From the NCBI GenBank assembly GCA_947646015.1, contig CANSEY010000001.1:186001-250000 (forward strand): a DNA stretch of 64,000 nucleotides, read 5' to 3'. Shown one piece after another: positions 40,277 to 49,300 of the stretch. Made by a program: the position numbers and the translations under genes. The notes beneath the pieces were generated by a model, which saw only the letters and a list, made by a program, of their open reading frames with translations, was not told the DNA's origin and did not search any database. Origin of the DNA: an uncultured Bacteroides sp. (GTDB taxonomy: Bacteria > Bacteroidota > Bacteroidia > Bacteroidales > Bacteroidaceae). Numbering within the stretch: the stretch's first letter is position 1; each line of letters starts with the position of its first letter.

Positions 40277-42562
40277 TTAGTGCCCGTTGGAGTAAGAGTA
40301 AGGCAAGTCTTCCTTCTGAGTGCCGCGCCGGGAATCGGGCACGCTGTCCATCCATAACACCAGCTCTCCTCCGGAAGTAAGCTCACGGTGCGTCAGGTAG
40401 TTACGGGTAAATTCACTTTCATTGAGCAGGGCTTTCCCGATATACCGGTTCGCCGGGCTATTGCCTTCCGCCTTCACAGTGAAGTTCTTTCCGCCGGGCA
40501 AATGTAATGTCAGTTTCGGGAAGAGCGGAGATCCCATGGCATACTCCGGAACACCGGGACAAACCGGATAGAATCCCATGGCGGAAAAGACATACCAGGC
40601 GGAAGTCTGCCCATTATCTTCGTCACCGCAGTAGCCTTTGCTGCCGGAGTGATAAAGCTTATCCATCACTTCGCGGACGTGCTTCTGGGTCTTCCAGGGC
40701 CGGCCGATATAGTCGTATAGATAGATGGCATGTTGCACAGGTTGGTTGCCATGTGCATATTGCCCCATGTCAAGAGCCACCATCTCGGCTATCTCGTGGA
40801 TAACAAAACCGTAAGTACCGTAATTATAGGTATTGGGAGCTGTAAACATAGAGTCGAGACGGGCTTCCATCGCTGTATGTCCTCCCATCAATCGAGACAA
40901 GCCTTCGGGATCATGCAGCACACTCCACGTCCAGTGCCAGGAACTGCCCTCCGTGAAAGGGCCTCCCCATTCCGTCGCGTCAAAAGCGTCTCTCCATTTC
41001 CCATTGGCATCTTTTGCCCACATGAATCCATAGTCGGGATAGTAAAGGTTCCGGTAGTTGAGGGCTTTCCGGTAATAGGTATCGGCAATCTCTTTCCGGC
41101 CAATGGAGTCGGCAAAACGTGCGACACACCAGTCGGCGTAAGCATATTCAAGGGTCTTGGCCGTGCCCTCGTGCACTTCGGGATAGGGAACATAGCCTAA
41201 ACGGTCATAGTAACCGAATCCGTCACGTCCCACCGAACTGATTCCGGGATGCCGGGCCTCGGTCTGATGAATCATTGCTTCAAGAGCTTTCTCCGGACAG
41301 ATGGTACGAATGCCTTTCATCCATGCGTCTGTCAACAAGGAGATGGAATTATTACCAATCATACATTCCCGGTGGCCTGGACTCGCCCACTCGGGCATGA
41401 ACCCACTTTCATCGTAAGCATTGAGGATGGATTGGGTAACCCGCTCGGAAACTTCCGGATATAATAAGGTAAACAAGGGATGGACGGCACGGAACGTATC
41501 CCAGAATCCATTATCGGTATACATATAGCCATCCTGTATCTTCCCATTGTAAGGACTGTAATAGACAGGTTTCCCCTGAGCGTCGAACTCATAAAATTCG
41601 CGGGGGAAGAGCAGGGTCCGGTAGAGGCAAGAGTAAAAGGTACGCAATTGCTCCTCGCTGCCTCCCTCCGCTTCAATTCGTCCCAGATAACTGTTCCATT
41701 GTTTTCGGGCTTCTTCTCTCACCTGGGCAAGGCTCTTGCCTCCCACTTCGCGACTGAAATTGACAAGCGCCTGTGCAGGACTTATGAACGAGGAGGCGGT
41801 ACGGACGGTTAATTTCTCTCCCGTCGGCACATTAAACCTGAGGTAGGCACAAGTATAATCACTCTCCAACGTCGGCCGATGGCGCATCAGTGTATCTCCG
41901 TCATACACGCCTTCTTCTGCAATGGGATGGCTGAACTCTATTCGGAAATAGTTGGCAAAGTTATCCGGTACCCCGCCATTGTGATTACGCGCCACACCGG
42001 TCACGCACCGATTCTCCCGGTCAATCGTCAACGCACTTCCACCGTTGTAGGCATCCACAACGATATACTGGGCAGAGTCCTGCGGAAAGGTGACTTCGAA
42101 TACCGCTCCGCGTGAAGTGGCGGAAAGTTCTGTCCGGAGTCCGTTGGCAAACGTAACGCTGTAACTGTAGGGAGCCGCCTCCTCTTGGATATGTGAGAAA
42201 GGTACTCCCCGTTCTTTATGATCCATCTTCAGCACACCGGACAGCGGCATAATAGAGAAAGTACCGTAATCGTTAATCCACGGACTGGGCTGATGGGTCT
42301 GGCGGAACCCCCGTATCAGGCTGTCGGTATACGTGTACATCCAGCCGCTACCGTTCTCTCCGGTCTGCGGACTCCAGAAATTCATTCCCCAGGGAACCGC
42401 CACCGCAGGATAAGTATTCCCATGTGAAAAAGCATAAGTAGACTCCGTCCCCATCAGAGGATTCACATAGTCTACAGGGCTGAAAGACTCTTTTTGTTGT
42501 ACACACGAAGCCAGTAAAAGGGCTGCACCGACAATTAGGATAGTTGAAAAATTCTTCCTCAT
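40277..42562 (-). CDS. GH92 alpha-mannosidase, lipoprotein
   Basis: 761 residues. Lipobox Cys in LLLASCVQQK (about residue 20), so probably lipid-anchored. N-terminal beta-sandwich with VDYVNPLMGTES and GNTYPAVAVPWGMNFWSPQ, then an (alpha/alpha)6 barrel with GFWDTFRAVHPLF and the C-terminal GDEDNGQTSAWYVFSAMGFYP; these are hallmark GH92 segments. The family is Ca2+-dependent and inverting, and trims alpha-linked mannose from N-glycans or yeast mannan. The linkage cannot be told by eye. It precedes the regulator gene and has an operator like that of SusC. Confidence 0.94.
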   Translation of the reverse strand: MRKNFSTILIVGAALLLASCVQQKESFSPVDYVNPLMGTESTYAFSHGNTYPAVAVPWGMNFWSPQTGENGSGWMYTYTDSLIRGFRQTHQPSPWINDYGTFSIMPLSGVLKMDHKERGVPFSHIQEEAAPYSYSVTFANGLRTELSATSRGAVFEVTFPQDSAQYIVVDAYNGGSALTIDRENRCVTGVARNHNGGVPDNFANYFRIEFSHPIAEEGVYDGDTLMRHRPTLESDYTCAYLRFNVPTGEKLTVRTASSFISPAQALVNFSREVGGKSLAQVREEARKQWNSYLGRIEAEGGSEEQLRTFYSCLYRTLLFPREFYEFDAQGKPVYYSPYNGKIQDGYMYTDNGFWDTFRAVHPLFTLLYPEVSERVTQSILNAYDESGFMPEWASPGHRECMIGNNSISLLTDAWMKGIRTICPEKALEAMIHQTEARHPGISSVGRDGFGYYDRLGYVPYPEVHEGTAKTLEYAYADWCVARFADSIGRKEIADTYYRKALNYRNLYYPDYGFMWAKDANGKWRDAFDATEWGGPFTEGSSWHWTWSVLHDPEGLSRLMGGHTAMEARLDSMFTAPNTYNYGTYGFVIHEIAEMVALDMGQYAHGNQPVQHAIYLYDYIGRPWKTQKHVREVMDKLYHSGSKGYCGDEDNGQTSAWYVFSAMGFYPVCPGVPEYAMGSPLFPKLTLHLPGGKNFTVKAEGNSPANRYIGKALLNESEFTRNYLTHRELTSGGELVLWMDSVPDSRRGTQKEDLPYSYSNGH

Positions 42563-42638
42563 AGCTTAATTTTATTTTCTAACAGAGGCTGTGGTGAAAA
42601 GAGTTTCGACACATCCCCCTTGCATTTTATTTAGGACG

Positions 42639-42710
42639 CAAAACTAATGAGGAAGGGTTAGGAGGAGGGTTAATTCCCGGTTAACCTTCTTGCGAAAAGT
42701 CATTAACCGG
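42639..42710 (-). promoter_or_regulatory. GH92 promoter with triple direct-repeat operator
   Basis: -7 box TAGTTTTG on the minus strand at 42639-42646. On the + strand TTAG/TTAA cores at 42658, 42670 and 42681 in GGGTTAG, GGGTTAA and CGGTTAA (steps 12 and 11 bp); the first core starts 12 bp past the -7 box, exactly as at SusC. Another TTAACCGG lies at 42703. Confidence 0.6.
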
Positions 42711-42712
42711 GA

Positions 42713-43885
42713 CTATTTTCTTCTTGCGACCTGCAAATTGGATTGCCGTGCATAGCCAATCCTGAAATTAAGAGGTTTCGGATCACCCAGTTGATAGGCA
42801 TCGCGCAATTCCGGCTGAAGATACTGAGAGAAAGTGGAGATCGGCTTGTAGAAGGTACCGTATAAAGTAACCGACCACACCTCCGGATCAAAACAGGACA
42901 ACGGAATAGAAGAGTCATCTTGTACAACAGCAGACGATTTCTGAAGAATCGTCTCGCGTATGCGCGAAAAAGCAGGTTCGTGCATCAGATAGGAAGCCGA
43001 CTTGACAAATGTTGCTGTGGTCTCCGCATCAAAACGGTCCATAAACGCCTGTAACGGTCGGTTAGCTTGCAACCCCTCGTTACTGATATCTGTACAGAAA
43101 TAATAGAGGGTCTGCAATCGGGAAGCGCCCGGACGGAAAAACCGGACTTCCATCCCTGCACTGCATGTGTTCCGGATGGTATCCCCCTCTTTTCTTTCGA
43201 AAAGATCTCCGGTTTCCGATAACCACACTTCCTGAATGTTGACTATCTTACGGTTCCCCCGGGCCATCAATAACGAATAGATGGGGACAACCCCGTCGAT
43301 GGTATCATTGGCCAGTTCCTTATCCATATCGTTAAAGAAACTCAGATTGAGTACGTTCGATACGGCATTCTGATACAACCGGTAAGTTTCGGCAGAAGGA
43401 TGCTTCACTTTCGGAGCAGTGCCGGCAGGTTCCAACCCGATCAGTACATACGTGTCCATCTCGGGGAAGAACGCATTGGCAAACAGAAAGTCAGGACCGC
43501 CGAAAGGATAAAACAGAGTATGGCAGCGAGTGTTGATGTCTTCCAGTTCCGTCTGTGAGAAAGCTACCAGCCGGGGAGCCGTCTGCCGGAAAACATTCCA
43601 TATCTGATCCATGTAACGGGCATGGTTCTTCCATTCCCTGGTCCGAGTCAGTGCGTAAAGCTTTCCGCTTGCTTTATCAACCGGCAAACCTGCAAGTACG
43701 CAAGACGCATCATTCAGGGCTTTATCAGGAACCAGCTTCGCAGAGTCATTGGAAGCAATCCTCACCCGGGAAGCATTTTTTCCTGCATTGCCGGAAGAGG
43801 CCGCCCCCTGACAACAAGCAAACAGCACTCCCAGCATAAAAGAAAGTAATACGGTTTTTACACAATTAGTCAGTTTAGTTTTCAT
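42713..43885 (-). CDS. Lipoprotein of unknown function
   Basis: 390 residues from ATG 43885 (MKTKLTNC), 7 bp after the M28 peptidase stop codon; the open frame continues upstream inside that gene, which is coincidental. Signal sequence with candidate lipobox Cys in GVLFACCQG (about residue 24). The mature part is a mixed alpha/beta protein with FYPFGGPDFLFANAFFP near the middle. I do not recognise a family. It appears to be co-transcribed with the peptidase. Its stop codon is close to the GH92 operator. Confidence 0.7.
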   Translation of the reverse strand: MKTKLTNCVKTVLLSFMLGVLFACCQGAASSGNAGKNASRVRIASNDSAKLVPDKALNDASCVLAGLPVDKASGKLYALTRTREWKNHARYMDQIWNVFRQTAPRLVAFSQTELEDINTRCHTLFYPFGGPDFLFANAFFPEMDTYVLIGLEPAGTAPKVKHPSAETYRLYQNAVSNVLNLSFFNDMDKELANDTIDGVVPIYSLLMARGNRKIVNIQEVWLSETGDLFERKEGDTIRNTCSAGMEVRFFRPGASRLQTLYYFCTDISNEGLQANRPLQAFMDRFDAETTATFVKSASYLMHEPAFSRIRETILQKSSAVVQDDSSIPLSCFDPEVWSVTLYGTFYKPISTFSQYLQPELRDAYQLGDPKPLNFRIGYARQSNLQVARRK

Positions 43886-43892
43886 TTCGTTC

Positions 43893-44894
43893 TTAATAAT
43901 CCTTTTCGTTAGCCAGATTCCAGACGTTAAGGAAAGAGGCCTTAGATATTTCAACCACTTTATCCCAATTCAGACGGTCTGCATGGTCAGAAGGCTGATG
44001 GTAATCGGGATGACCGTCGGTATGATACCAAATGATGGGAATACCGGCTTTGGCAAACGAGCCGTTATCACTTCCGCCCACCGGCTTGTCCCAAGGGCGG
44101 TAATTGGGTTCTAACTGCAAGCCGTACTTTTTAATGTCTTCTTTCAGCCAACGCCCGAAAGCCGGATTGGCTTCTGTATAGAAATAAACCACATGCTTGG
44201 GATTTTGCGGCTGATTGTTGCGGCCAATCATATCAAAGTTCAAATATCCTTTGACCTGATTAATGAACGGACACTCCTGCACAAAGTATTTCGATCCGAG
44301 AAGCCCTTTCTCCTCTCCGTCCCAAAAAGCAAAAATTACATTCCGTTCCGGTTGCTGTCCGCTTACCACAAAGGCCTTGGCTATTTGCAACACCGCCGAT
44401 ACTCCGGAAGCATTATCATCGGCACCATTGTAGATCTGGTCGCCATCCAAAGCGGGATCAATGCCCAGATGGTCGAAATGTGCACCTACTATCACGTATT
44501 CATTCGTCTTCTTTCCGGGAATCATACCCAATACGTTGTTCATAGACAACTTCTGATGCACCACTTGTTTCAGTTTGGCAATGGAGTCAGGGTGCACTTC
44601 CAGTCGTCCTTTCTGCTGGCGTTCTTTCCGGTAAGCATCAAACGGCTGATAATAGCTCTCGCCTAACGGACGGATACCCATTTCCTTCAATAGCGAAGCG
44701 ATATACCGGGCAGCTACACGTGAACCGTGAAATCCGGCTTCACGTCCTTGAAGTTCATCATCGGCCAAAAATCCGATATAAGCCTCAGCAGCCTGGCGGT
44801 TAATACTTTTAAGCCCCTTTTCGACCGGGGTCTGAGCACATAAGGTAGTGGCAACACACCACATAAGGACAGTAATCAGGTGTTTTCTTTTCAT
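43893..44894 (-). CDS. M28-family zinc aminopeptidase
   Basis: 333 residues with a signal peptide (cleavage near LCAQ, about residue 20). Metal ligands of the M28 family are in order: GAHFDHLG, NGADDNASG, FWDGEEKGLLGS, NFDMIGR, and the last His in the YHQPSDHADR segment. The protein probably releases N-terminal amino acids from peptides in the periplasm. Start has its own -7 box (44939-44946). First gene of an operon with the unknown lipoprotein. Confidence 0.92.
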   Translation of the reverse strand: MKRKHLITVLMWCVATTLCAQTPVEKGLKSINRQAAEAYIGFLADDELQGREAGFHGSRVAARYIASLLKEMGIRPLGESYYQPFDAYRKERQQKGRLEVHPDSIAKLKQVVHQKLSMNNVLGMIPGKKTNEYVIVGAHFDHLGIDPALDGDQIYNGADDNASGVSAVLQIAKAFVVSGQQPERNVIFAFWDGEEKGLLGSKYFVQECPFINQVKGYLNFDMIGRNNQPQNPKHVVYFYTEANPAFGRWLKEDIKKYGLQLEPNYRPWDKPVGGSDNGSFAKAGIPIIWYHTDGHPDYHQPSDHADRLNWDKVVEISKASFLNVWNLANEKDY

Positions 44895-44938
44895 GATCGG
44901 GATGTTTCTGTTTTAGTTCATTTAGCACATTGCAAGGA

Positions 44939-44976
44939 CAAATATACGGAATAATACAAATTAATAAGTACCTTTG
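44939..44976. promoter_or_regulatory. Back-to-back promoters of the M28 and ABC-permease units
   Basis: TATATTTG on the minus strand (44939-44946) serves the peptidase, TACCTTTG on the + strand (44969-44976) serves the gene at 44997. Only 22 bp separate the two -7 boxes. Neither has a clear -33 element. Confidence 0.5.
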
Positions 44977-44996
44977 CGAAAATTTGATTCGTAATT

Positions 44997-45419
44997 ATGT
45001 GGATACTTATAGTTGGTCTGGTGTTGCTCGCCATCGTGGCAATGATTGCCGGGTATATCCGCAACAAAAGACTGCAGAAGAAAATAGATAACGGAGAACT
45101 GGACAGTTTTCCGGAAGTAAAGGAAGTCGACGTAGAGTGCTGCGGACAGCACGAAGTTTGCGAACGTGACAGCCTGCTGGCTGCCGTCAGCAAACAGATA
45201 GAGTATTATGACGACGAAGAACTGGATACATTTATCGGCCGGGCACCCGAAGATTATACACCGGAAGAGGCGGATAAATTCCGCGATGTCTTTTATACAA
45301 TGCAGGACACCGATGTAGCCGGATGGGTACGTAGCCTGCAACTGAGGGGGATCAGCCTTCCTGATGAAATAAAAGACGAAGTGTTTCTGGTAGTCGGCGA
45401 ACGGAGAATCCATTCCTGA
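44997..45419 (+). CDS. Membrane-anchored small protein, unknown function
   Basis: 140 residues. One N-terminal transmembrane helix (about 2-20), then an acidic cytoplasmic domain with a Cys-Cys pair (VECCGQHEVCERDSLL) and an amphipathic region ELDTFIGRAPEDYTPEEADK. Some homologues are labelled phospholipase, but I see no catalytic motif for that. It opens a + strand unit followed 38 bp later by a metal-type ABC permease, tsaE and a two-TM protein. The Cys/His cluster could bind a metal, which would fit the permease; that is inference. Confidence 0.7.
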   Translation: MWILIVGLVLLAIVAMIAGYIRNKRLQKKIDNGELDSFPEVKEVDVECCGQHEVCERDSLLAAVSKQIEYYDDEELDTFIGRAPEDYTPEEADKFRDVFYTMQDTDVAGWVRSLQLRGISLPDEIKDEVFLVVGERRIHS

Positions 45420-45457
45420 CCCGTCTGTTCCCTCCACACTCCTAACTGCTGAACCGT

Positions 45458-46267
45458 ATGAATTTACTACAATATACATTTTTTCAACACGCTCTCCTGG
45501 GGAGTCTTCTGGCAAGCATTGCCTGCGGCATTATCGGCACGTATATCGTGACTCGCCGGTTGGTGTTCATCAGCGGCGGTATCACCCATGCCTCTTTCGG
45601 CGGCATCGGACTGGGATTGTATGCAGGCATATCTCCCATTTTATCGGCTGCTGTCTTCTCCGTTTTATCGGCTTTCGGGGTAGAGTGGCTCAGTAAACGG
45701 AAAGACATGCGCGAAGATTCGGCCATAGCCATGTTCTGGACGCTGGGTATGGCACTGGGAATCATGTTCAGCTTTTTGTCACCGGGATTCGCACCCGATC
45801 TTTCAGCCTATCTGTTTGGCAATATCCTCACGATCACACAGACGGACTTACTCATGCTGGGCATTCTTGCCATCTTGCTGATCCTGTTCTTTACCCTGTT
45901 TATCCACCCGATCATATACGTGGCTTTCGATCGTGAATTTGCCCGTTCGCAAGGCATCCCGGTCGTAGTGCTGGAATATATCCTGATGATGTTCATTGCC
46001 CTGACCATCGTTTCCTGTCTGCGCATGGTGGGGATTGTACTGGCAATCTCGTTACTGACCATTCCGCAAATGACAGCCAACCTGTTTACGAACAAGTTTA
46101 AACGCATTATCTGGTTATCGATTGCCATCGGCTATCTGAGTTGCCTGGGAGGTCTGCTGATCTCTTACCGCCTGAATGTTCCTTCGGGAGCATCCATCAT
46201 CTTCTTTTCTATTCTTATCTATATTGCCTGTAAGATAGGAAAGAGCCTTTTCAGAAAGAAACAATAA
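45458..46267 (+). CDS. Zn/Mn-type ABC transporter permease (ABC-3 family)
   Basis: 269 residues with about eight helices. Resembles ZnuB/TroC-type permeases: [29 protein letters not shown] near the N-terminus and [19 protein letters not shown] are conserved segments of that family. Moves zinc, manganese or iron inward with an ATPase and a binding protein, neither of which is in this neighbourhood, so the partner genes are elsewhere. Located between the Cys-rich anchored protein and tsaE. Confidence 0.88.
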   Translation: MNLLQYTFFQHALLGSLLASIACGIIGTYIVTRRLVFISGGITHASFGGIGLGLYAGISPILSAAVFSVLSAFGVEWLSKRKDMREDSAIAMFWTLGMALGIMFSFLSPGFAPDLSAYLFGNILTITQTDLLMLGILAILLILFFTLFIHPIIYVAFDREFARSQGIPVVVLEYILMMFIALTIVSCLRMVGIVLAISLLTIPQMTANLFTNKFKRIIWLSIAIGYLSCLGGLLISYRLNVPSGASIIFFSILIYIACKIGKSLFRKKQ

Positions 46268-46281
46268 ACCAACATACAAGT

Positions 46282-46701
46282 ATGGAAATCAAGATTCAAT
46301 CACTGGAACAAATTCACGAAGCTGCCCGCGAGTTCATCTCAGCCATGGGCGATAACACGGTCTTTGCACTCTACGGAAAGATGGGAGCAGGTAAAACGAC
46401 TTTTGTCAAGGCACTTTGCGAGGAGCTCGGAGTATCGGATGTCATCACTTCACCGACTTTTGCCATTGTAAACGAATACCGTTCGGACGAGAACGGAGAA
46501 CTGATCTATCATTTTGACTTCTACCGGATCAAGAAACTGAGCGAAGTATACGATATGGGATACGAAGACTACTTCTATAGCGGTGCACTTTGTTTCATCG
46601 AATGGCCGGAGCTGGTAGAAGAATTATTGCCGGGAGACGCCGTGAAAGTAACCATTGAGGAACTGGAGGACGGAACAAGAAAAATAGTGATCAACGACTA
46701 A
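46282..46701 (+). CDS. tsaE: tRNA threonylcarbamoyladenosine synthesis ATPase
   Basis: 139 residues. Walker [17 protein letters not shown], then [11 protein letters not shown] and YHFDFYRI, the signature of TsaE. It works with TsaB and TsaD to place t6A at position 37 of ANN-decoding tRNAs. It starts 14 bp after the permease gene and is followed 11 bp later by a small membrane gene. Confidence 0.95.
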   Translation: MEIKIQSLEQIHEAAREFISAMGDNTVFALYGKMGAGKTTFVKALCEELGVSDVITSPTFAIVNEYRSDENGELIYHFDFYRIKKLSEVYDMGYEDYFYSGALCFIEWPELVEELLPGDAVKVTIEELEDGTRKIVIND

Positions 46702-46712
46702 TCATCCGAAGA

Positions 46713-46937
46713 ATGGCCCCTCAATATTTTGTACAGGGAATATTTGCCACCGCAGGGCTCATAGCCCTGCTGGCATCTATACTCAACTGGAACTGGTTTT
46801 TCACCGCTCAAAATGCACAACTGATCGTACGGAATGTCGGCAGAGGACGTGCCCGGCTGTTCTACGGACTACTGGGAGTCATTATGATAGGTATGGCTGT
46901 CTTCTTCTTCCTCAATACGCAACCCGTATCAGAGTAA
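46713..46937 (+). CDS. Small two-TM protein, possibly Imm17-like
   Basis: 74 residues, two transmembrane helices (about 8-28 and 47-66) around a basic loop (RNVGRGRARLFYG). The size and the GRGRARLFYGLLG segment recall the immunity protein 17 family; this is recollection, not a search result. No toxin gene is present nearby. The last 9 bp overlap the tail of the convergent DUF58 gene. Confidence 0.6.
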   Translation: MAPQYFVQGIFATAGLIALLASILNWNWFFTAQNAQLIVRNVGRGRARLFYGLLGVIMIGMAVFFFLNTQPVSE

Positions 46938-48239
46938 CTGGCGCGATTTCATTTCCAGATATTTATTGATCACATCAATCGACAGCTTATCAGGAGTTGT
47001 CAGCAGCGAGTAAATGCCATGCTGTTTCAAAGTTGACACAATCAGTCTCTTCTCGAACGCAAACTTCTCTGCGATGACATGACGGTAATATTCCTCGGTA
47101 GTCACCGACTTGCCCGCTATATACTCTTTCAGATCGGCATCCTCAAAGAATACAACCAATACTCTGTGTTGCCGCGCCAATTGTTGCAGGTAAACTAATT
47201 GCCGGTTCAGGCTGGTCATATTACTAAAATTGGTATAAAGCACCAGAAAGCTACGTTTATTCACATGCTTGCCCAAGTGCCCGCATAAGGCAGAAAAGTC
47301 CGTTTCACCAAATGTTGTTTCCTGTTTATAGAGGTTCTCAAGCAAAGTCTGCATCTGACCGACTTGCTTGGAAGCAGGAACAAACGTATCGAAATACTCG
47401 TTAAACGTAACCAGCCCGGCTTTATCGTCCTTCCGCATAGCTACATACGAAAGCACCAACGAGGCATTGATGGCATAGTCCAGCAATGTCATGCCACGGA
47501 AAGCCTGCTGCATCACACGCCCTTTATCGATCACGCTGTATATCTGTTGACTGCGCTCGTCTTGATAGACATTGACCATCAACTGATGACGGCGTGCACT
47601 GGCCTTCCAGTTTATGGTGCGATAATCGTCTCCCTTTACATACTCTTTGATTTGTTCAAACTCAGTCTGATGCCCAGCCCGACGAATACGCTTGATACCG
47701 AGTTCGGTCAGGTTATCGCTCATAGCCAGCAGCTCGTATCGATGGAGCATCAGGTAAGAAGGATATACCTTAACGGTTTCAGGTCTGCCACAGGTAGCCC
47801 TGCGGGATATTAATCCGATTCGGGTAGTCGTAAAAACGCGGATGAATCCGAAACCGTATTCTCCCCTGCGAGTCGGCCTCAACCGATAGGTAAGCGTCTT
47901 TCCCTCATTAGGTAAAAGCGACAGCTCGAAGTGTACATTCCTTTGCTGAAATATGACCGGCACTTCATCTATCACGATCAAACGGACGGGATAGGAATAA
48001 CGGCTCTCTATACGCAGGCTGACTTCGTTATCATCACCGTTGGAAAAACGTCCGGCACACTGACGGAAAGCCTGGATACCCTTGGTGCGATACAACAGAT
48101 ATCCATCGAAAGCCAGAGCAAGCAGCAACGCAAGCAGCCCTAACTGTCCGATGATAAACAGAGAACCGAACAGGTATCCGCCACCTAACAAGAGGATGAC
48201 GACAAGGACGAGTATATAGAAACGTTTGGTCAGGAACAT
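46929..48239 (-). CDS. DUF58 (von Willebrand-like) membrane protein
   Basis: 436 residues. Two N-terminal hydrophobic segments (about 5-45), an Ig-like stretch, then the DUF58 signature EFEQIKEYVKGDDYRTINWK and a von Willebrand A-like C-terminal half. Last gene of the SpoIIM-6TM-DUF4129-DUF4350-MoxR-DUF58 operon; its start is 2 bp after the MoxR stop. DUF58 proteins act with MoxR ATPases in assembling or activating envelope complexes; the precise client is unknown. Confidence 0.9.
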   Translation of the reverse strand: MFLTKRFYILVLVVILLLGGGYLFGSLFIIGQLGLLALLLALAFDGYLLYRTKGIQAFRQCAGRFSNGDDNEVSLRIESRYSYPVRLIVIDEVPVIFQQRNVHFELSLLPNEGKTLTYRLRPTRRGEYGFGFIRVFTTTRIGLISRRATCGRPETVKVYPSYLMLHRYELLAMSDNLTELGIKRIRRAGHQTEFEQIKEYVKGDDYRTINWKASARRHQLMVNVYQDERSQQIYSVIDKGRVMQQAFRGMTLLDYAINASLVLSYVAMRKDDKAGLVTFNEYFDTFVPASKQVGQMQTLLENLYKQETTFGETDFSALCGHLGKHVNKRSFLVLYTNFSNMTSLNRQLVYLQQLARQHRVLVVFFEDADLKEYIAGKSVTTEEYYRHVIAEKFAFEKRLIVSTLKQHGIYSLLTTPDKLSIDVINKYLEMKSRQLL

Positions 48240-48241
48240 AA

Positions 48242-49261
48242 TTATTTGGGTACTTCCACTTTATCAATCAACCGCTGAGTCACCTTGACAGGCGAATAAC
48301 CTTCCATCTCTGCTTCCGCAGTCAGAATCAGGCGATGCTGCAACACATAAGGTGCTACAAACTTAATATCTTCCGGCGTTACGAAGTCACGTCCCTGTAA
48401 GAGAGCATAGGCTTTGGATGCCTGCAACATAGCCACCGAAGCACGGGGAGAAGCTCCCAGATACACAGCTTTACTGGTACGGGTTTGTTGGGCAATCAAG
48501 GCAATGTACTGAAGCAGAGTACGGTCAACAAATACCTTTTCCGTCAATCGACGAAGAGAAAGGAGTTCTTCACGGGTAATTACCGGTTGTATCTCTTCCA
48601 GTTTTACCAAGGCGGCATTAGTGTGATGGCGTTCCAGGATATTGATTTCTTCATCAAGTGACGGATAGTCCATGGTAATCTTCATCAGGAAACGGTCGAG
48701 TTGGGCCTCAGGCAACTTATAAGTTCCCTCCTGCTCCACCGGATTCTGGGTTGCCAGAATGGTATATAGTTCTCCCATCCGGTAAGTTGTTCCGTCGATA
48801 CTGGCCTGACGTTCTTCCATGACTTCGAAAAGAGCGGACTGCGTTTTGGCGGGTGCACGGTTAATTTCGTCTACCAATATGATATTGGCAAAGACAGGTC
48901 CCCGATGGAAATCAAATTCATTGGTTTTCATATTGAAAACAGTCGTACCCAGGACGTCACTCGGCATCAGGTCGGGTGTAAACTGTACACGGCTGAAGTC
49001 GGCATCTATCAAACGGGCTGTCAGGCGGGCAAGTAAAGTCTTGGCTACTCCCGGCACTCCTTCTATCAAGACGTGACCGTTAGCCAAAATAGCTGTCAAC
49101 ACCAAATCGACAGTACGTTCCTGCCCCACAATAACGGAAGCGATCCGGCTTTTCAGTTCCTGCATCTTCTCTGAAAAAAGAGTCAAATCGGTACGCGGAG
49201 TTTCTTCTCCATGCATATCATTCATATTTTCTTCCATATTCTTTTTATTTATCAAATTCAT
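48242..49261 (-). CDS. MoxR-family AAA+ ATPase
   Basis: 339 residues. Walker A GVPGVAKT, Walker B ILVDEINRAPAKTQSAL, sensor-1 ATQNPVEQEGTY and the MoxR-specific PEAQLDRFLMKI. A chaperone-like ATPase. The ATG at 49261 follows a GGGAGG sequence by 8 nt; a second ATG at 49237 is possible. Upstream DUF4350 gene ends 39 bp before it. Confidence 0.93.
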   Translation of the reverse strand: MNLINKKNMEENMNDMHGEETPRTDLTLFSEKMQELKSRIASVIVGQERTVDLVLTAILANGHVLIEGVPGVAKTLLARLTARLIDADFSRVQFTPDLMPSDVLGTTVFNMKTNEFDFHRGPVFANIILVDEINRAPAKTQSALFEVMEERQASIDGTTYRMGELYTILATQNPVEQEGTYKLPEAQLDRFLMKITMDYPSLDEEINILERHHTNAALVKLEEIQPVITREELLSLRRLTEKVFVDRTLLQYIALIAQQTRTSKAVYLGASPRASVAMLQASKAYALLQGRDFVTPEDIKFVAPYVLQHRLILTAEAEMEGYSPVKVTQRLIDKVEVPK

Positions 49262-49300
49262 ATTTCATTCCTCCCACAGCTTTCTTCTTCCGAAAAAAGG

